A DNA stretch of 6,834 bases, taken from assembly GCA_021810725.1 (NCBI GenBank), contig JAJZIE010000130.1:1-6834 (forward strand), given 5' to 3'. The stretch's first letter is position 1. Every line of letters starts with the position of its first letter. Below are positions 5,240-6,834 of this stretch, piece after piece. This stretch comes from Bacillota bacterium. GTDB lineage: Bacteria > Bacillota > Sulfobacillia > JAJZYS01 > JAJYTV01. The notes below the pieces were generated by a model that was not told where the DNA came from, made no database searches, and saw nothing but the letters and a program-made list of their open reading frames with translations. The translations under genes and the position numbers were made by a program.

Positions 5240-6324
5240 ATGCAACAGTCGAGAGTGCCCGTCGTCGCAATGGACGGTACACCGCTCATGCCGACGACTC
5301 CAGCGCATGCGCGGATCATGCTCAGCGACGGAGTGGCCCGAGCACGGCGCAACAAGATCGGCATCTTCTACATCCAGATGCTCATTCCAGTGGGGACCGC
5401 GACGCAACCGATAGCGCTTGCGCTCGATCCTGGCTCGAAGCACGAGGGCGTGGGCGTAGCCTCGCATGCCCAGGTCGAGATCACCGCTCAGATCAACCTG
5501 CCGGACCAGGCGCACAAGAAGATGGAGACTCGTCGTAATCTGCGGCGGGCGAGACGATACCGTAAGACGCCCAGGCGTCCCAAGCGGTTCAACAACCGAC
5601 GGCACGGCAGGCGCTATTGGATCGCGCCGAGCCTGCTCTCCAAAGTGCAGGCACGGCTCAAGGCTGTCCGTGAGCTCTGCCGCGTCTACCCGGTGAAGCA
5701 CATCGTCGTCGAGAACGTGCGCCACCACCCGAAGATCGGGAAGGGGGCGCACTTCTTCTCGACCGCCGAGGTCGGCAAGGCGGTGACGCTTCTGGATCTG
5801 CAGAAGCTCGCCCCGGTGACAGTGGTGGAGTCGAGCGATACGGCGGTATGGCGGCAGCAGTTCGGGCTCACCAAGATCCATGGGCCGAACCGGCCCGAGG
5901 TCTTCGAGGCGCAGGCAGTCGACGCCGTGGCGATGCTCATGGGTACGACGGGATGCGCCTTCGGCAACCCGCCGTTCTACGTCTTCTTGGCTCTGCGCCA
6001 CCAGCGGAGATCGCTCCATCGGCAGAACCCACGGAAAGGTGGGGCTCGGCCACCTTACGGGGGCACCTCCAACGGGAGGCTCTTCCGCAAGGGCGACTGG
6101 GTTGAGGTGAAGACGCACGGTAGCAGGCTGCGCGGCTGGGTCTGTGGACTGCCGACACCGACCACATGCACTGTCGCTGTCGCGGGAGCCGACGGGCAGC
6201 GCATCCGGCAGTTTGGCCCGCGGCAGATCCGGCTCCTGGCCCGCGCTGGTGGCTTCACATGGAGAAGGGAGGTAGCGGCGCTTCCTCTGCCGTCTAAAGA
6301 CGGCAGTCTCCGCGCCGCATGTCT
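5071..6324 (+). mobile_element. IsrB-carrying IS200/IS605-superfamily element without transposase
   Basis: The unit comprises the omega RNA scaffold, isrB and a right-end hairpin that lies inside the last codons of isrB. IscB/IsrB genes travel in IS200/IS605-like elements, and most copies lack tnpA, as here. The left boundary is set at the first scaffold hairpin. The right boundary is set after the CTGCCGTC/GACGGCAG hairpin (6287-6306) and before the YdjM gene. TTGAC at 5061-5065, a few bases outside the left end, has the look of the short target motifs used by this group, but this is speculative. Both ends need an empty-site comparison. Confidence 0.5.
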
Positions 6325-6328
6325 ATGA
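5240..6328 (+). CDS. isrB: IsrB: HNH-less IscB-like RNA-guided RuvC protein, 362 aa
   Basis: IsrB proteins are IscB relatives that, guided by an omega RNA, nick the non-target DNA strand with a RuvC domain. In order: PLMP domain (VVAMDGTPLMPTTPAHARIML, PLMP at 15-18), RuvC-I LALDPGSKHEGVGV with Asp63, arginine-rich bridge helix (about 98-125), RuvC-II HIVVENV with Glu158, RuvC-III EAQAVDAVAML with Asp228, and a C-terminal target-adjacent-motif-interacting-type domain (NGRLFRKGDWVEVKTHG...RLLARAGGF, about 278-338). Only 70 residues separate Glu158 and Asp228, with no Cys-x2-Cys or His-Asn-His pattern, so the HNH domain of IscB/Cas9 is absent. The total length fits IsrB. ATG 5240 is chosen because AAAGGGG is 8 bases upstream and the PLMP domain follows at once; an in-frame ATG at 5156 would place the omega RNA inside the protein. 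The reading frame is intact. The stop overlaps the next start as ATGA. Confidence 0.92.
   Translation: MQQSRVPVVAMDGTPLMPTTPAHARIMLSDGVARARRNKIGIFYIQMLIPVGTATQPIALALDPGSKHEGVGVASHAQVEITAQINLPDQAHKKMETRRNLRRARRYRKTPRRPKRFNNRRHGRRYWIAPSLLSKVQARLKAVRELCRVYPVKHIVVENVRHHPKIGKGAHFFSTAEVGKAVTLLDLQKLAPVTVVESSDTAVWRQQFGLTKIHGPNRPEVFEAQAVDAVAMLMGTTGCAFGNPPFYVFLALRHQRRSLHRQNPRKGGARPPYGGTSNGRLFRKGDWVEVKTHGSRLRGWVCGLPTPTTCTVAVAGADGQRIRQFGPRQIRLLARAGGFTWRREVAALPLPSKDGSLRAACL
6287..6306 (+). other. Subterminal right-end hairpin of the IsrB element, inside the isrB 3' end
   Basis: CTGCCGTC (6287-6294) and GACGGCAG (6299-6306) form a perfect 8-bp stem with the loop TAAA, followed by TCTCCGCG. Hairpins of this kind near the ends of IS200/IS605 elements are bound by the TnpA transposase. 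It codes the last residues of IsrB (around LPSKDGSL), so the gene reads through the element end. It could instead work as a weak terminator between isrB and the YdjM gene, but no U-run follows. Confidence 0.6.
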
Positions 6329-6834
6329 ACGGACACACGCATATCCTCGGTGGACTAGCGGCGGGCGCCATCGCAGCGCCCGCCCTCGCGTTCGGGCACG
6401 TTCCGGCCTTTCTGATCGCTGCTGCGCTCGCGGGTCCGCTCGCCGATATCGACCATCCAGGGTCGATGTATGGACGCTGGCTCCCGTTCCCCGGTGTCGC
6501 CAAGGTCAATGGTCACATCGAGCCGTACCGGGGCGGCTACTTCAGGCACGATCAGCACAGCTTCGGCCACGTCGGTCGCACGATCCCCTTCGCGGGGATT
6601 CTTTGGCACCGCGGGCCATCGCATTCCCTGGTGGCAGCGGGCATGGCGATGGTCCTAGCCTTCATGGTCGCGTTCATCGCCACGTTCCACGGTTCCGCAG
6701 CGCTTGCGGGTGCGATCGCTCTCGGGGTGTTTGTCGGCTACCTCTCCCACCTGCTGCTGGACGCCTTCAACATCATGGGGCAGGAGCTGTTGTGGCCGTT
6801 CTCTCGGCGGCGCTATAAGATCGGCCCCCTGCAC
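6325..6834 (+). CDS. YdjM/DUF457-family membrane metal-dependent hydrolase-like protein, 3' end outside the window
   Basis: 170 codons are present and the frame is open at the window edge. The motifs are those of the YdjM (LexA-regulated, DUF457) family of inner-membrane proteins thought to be metal-dependent hydrolases: HTHILGG (residues 4-10), GPLADIDHPGS with Asp41/Asp43/His44, WHRGPSHSL with His95 and His100, and GYLSHLLLDAFN with His142 and Asp146, followed by LLWPFSRRRYKIGPL. Hydrophobic helices lie at about 8-40, 101-121 and 124-148. Most of the conserved core is here, so only a tail is missing. The start is ATG 6325, whose ATGA overlaps the isrB stop and suggests translational coupling; ATG 6319 is a two-codon-longer alternative. 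I see no clear ribosome binding site, which fits coupling. Biochemical substrate is unknown for the family. Confidence 0.88.
   Translation, partial: MNGHTHILGGLAAGAIAAPALAFGHVPAFLIAAALAGPLADIDHPGSMYGRWLPFPGVAKVNGHIEPYRGGYFRHDQHSFGHVGRTIPFAGILWHRGPSHSLVAAGMAMVLAFMVAFIATFHGSAALAGAIALGVFVGYLSHLLLDAFNIMGQELLWPFSRRRYKIGPLH

Noticed and set aside
5174..6118. Long minus-strand open frame opposite isrB
   Set aside because: No domain or ribosome binding site is visible, and the plus strand carries the clear IsrB motifs.
5240..6328. Calling the protein IscB or a Cas9 relative with HNH
   Set aside because: Only 70 residues separate RuvC-II Glu158 from RuvC-III Asp228 and no HNH cysteine/histidine pattern is present.

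Overview
The window is GC-rich throughout, with GC-biased codon third positions and good Shine-Dalgarno sites (for example AGGAGGT before the coupling protein). Every gene reads on the + strand. This fits a high-GC Gram-positive, most likely an Actinomycetota lineage, but no gene here fixes the taxon. The content is that of an integrative/conjugative element or conjugative plasmid that has itself collected transposon-encoded RNA-guided nuclease genes.

Layout. (1) Positions 1-about 560: the 3' part of a tnpB gene (IS200/IS605 group; RuvC-II, zinc finger and RuvC-III are visible) and its structured right end, where TnpB guide RNAs are normally encoded. (2) 566-3056: a co-directional block made of a zinc-finger PD-(D/E)XK nuclease, a 66-residue two-helix membrane protein, a 119-residue Veg-like protein, and a short CHC2 zinc-finger/TOPRIM primase-like protein. 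Strong hairpins sit after the nuclease gene, after the membrane-protein gene and after the primase gene. (3) 3147-5000: a VirD4/TraG-type IV coupling protein with two N-terminal membrane helices, Walker A and Walker B. (4) 5001-about 6320: a second OMEGA-type locus. Its protein has the PLMP, RuvC-I, arginine-rich bridge-helix, RuvC-II, RuvC-III and C-terminal layout of IscB, but has no room for an HNH domain, which makes it an IsrB. The roughly 170 bases before its start codon fold as an IscB/IsrB-type omega RNA: 5' hairpin, 10-bp long-range stem, UUCG hairpin, ACAATCACC segment, GNRA hairpin. A partial second copy of the omega RNA 3'-end motifs lies just upstream. (5) 6325-end: the start of a YdjM/DUF457 membrane protein gene, joined to the isrB stop by an ATGA overlap.

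How the parts may work together. The coupling protein, primase-like protein and nuclease are what a DNA-transfer or replication module would carry. The TnpB and IsrB genes are passengers from two different OMEGA families bracketing that module. No TnpA transposase is visible, so each would be mobilised in trans or is now resident. The most interesting part is the HNH-less IsrB with a compact, well-folded omega RNA, placed directly behind a conjugation gene.
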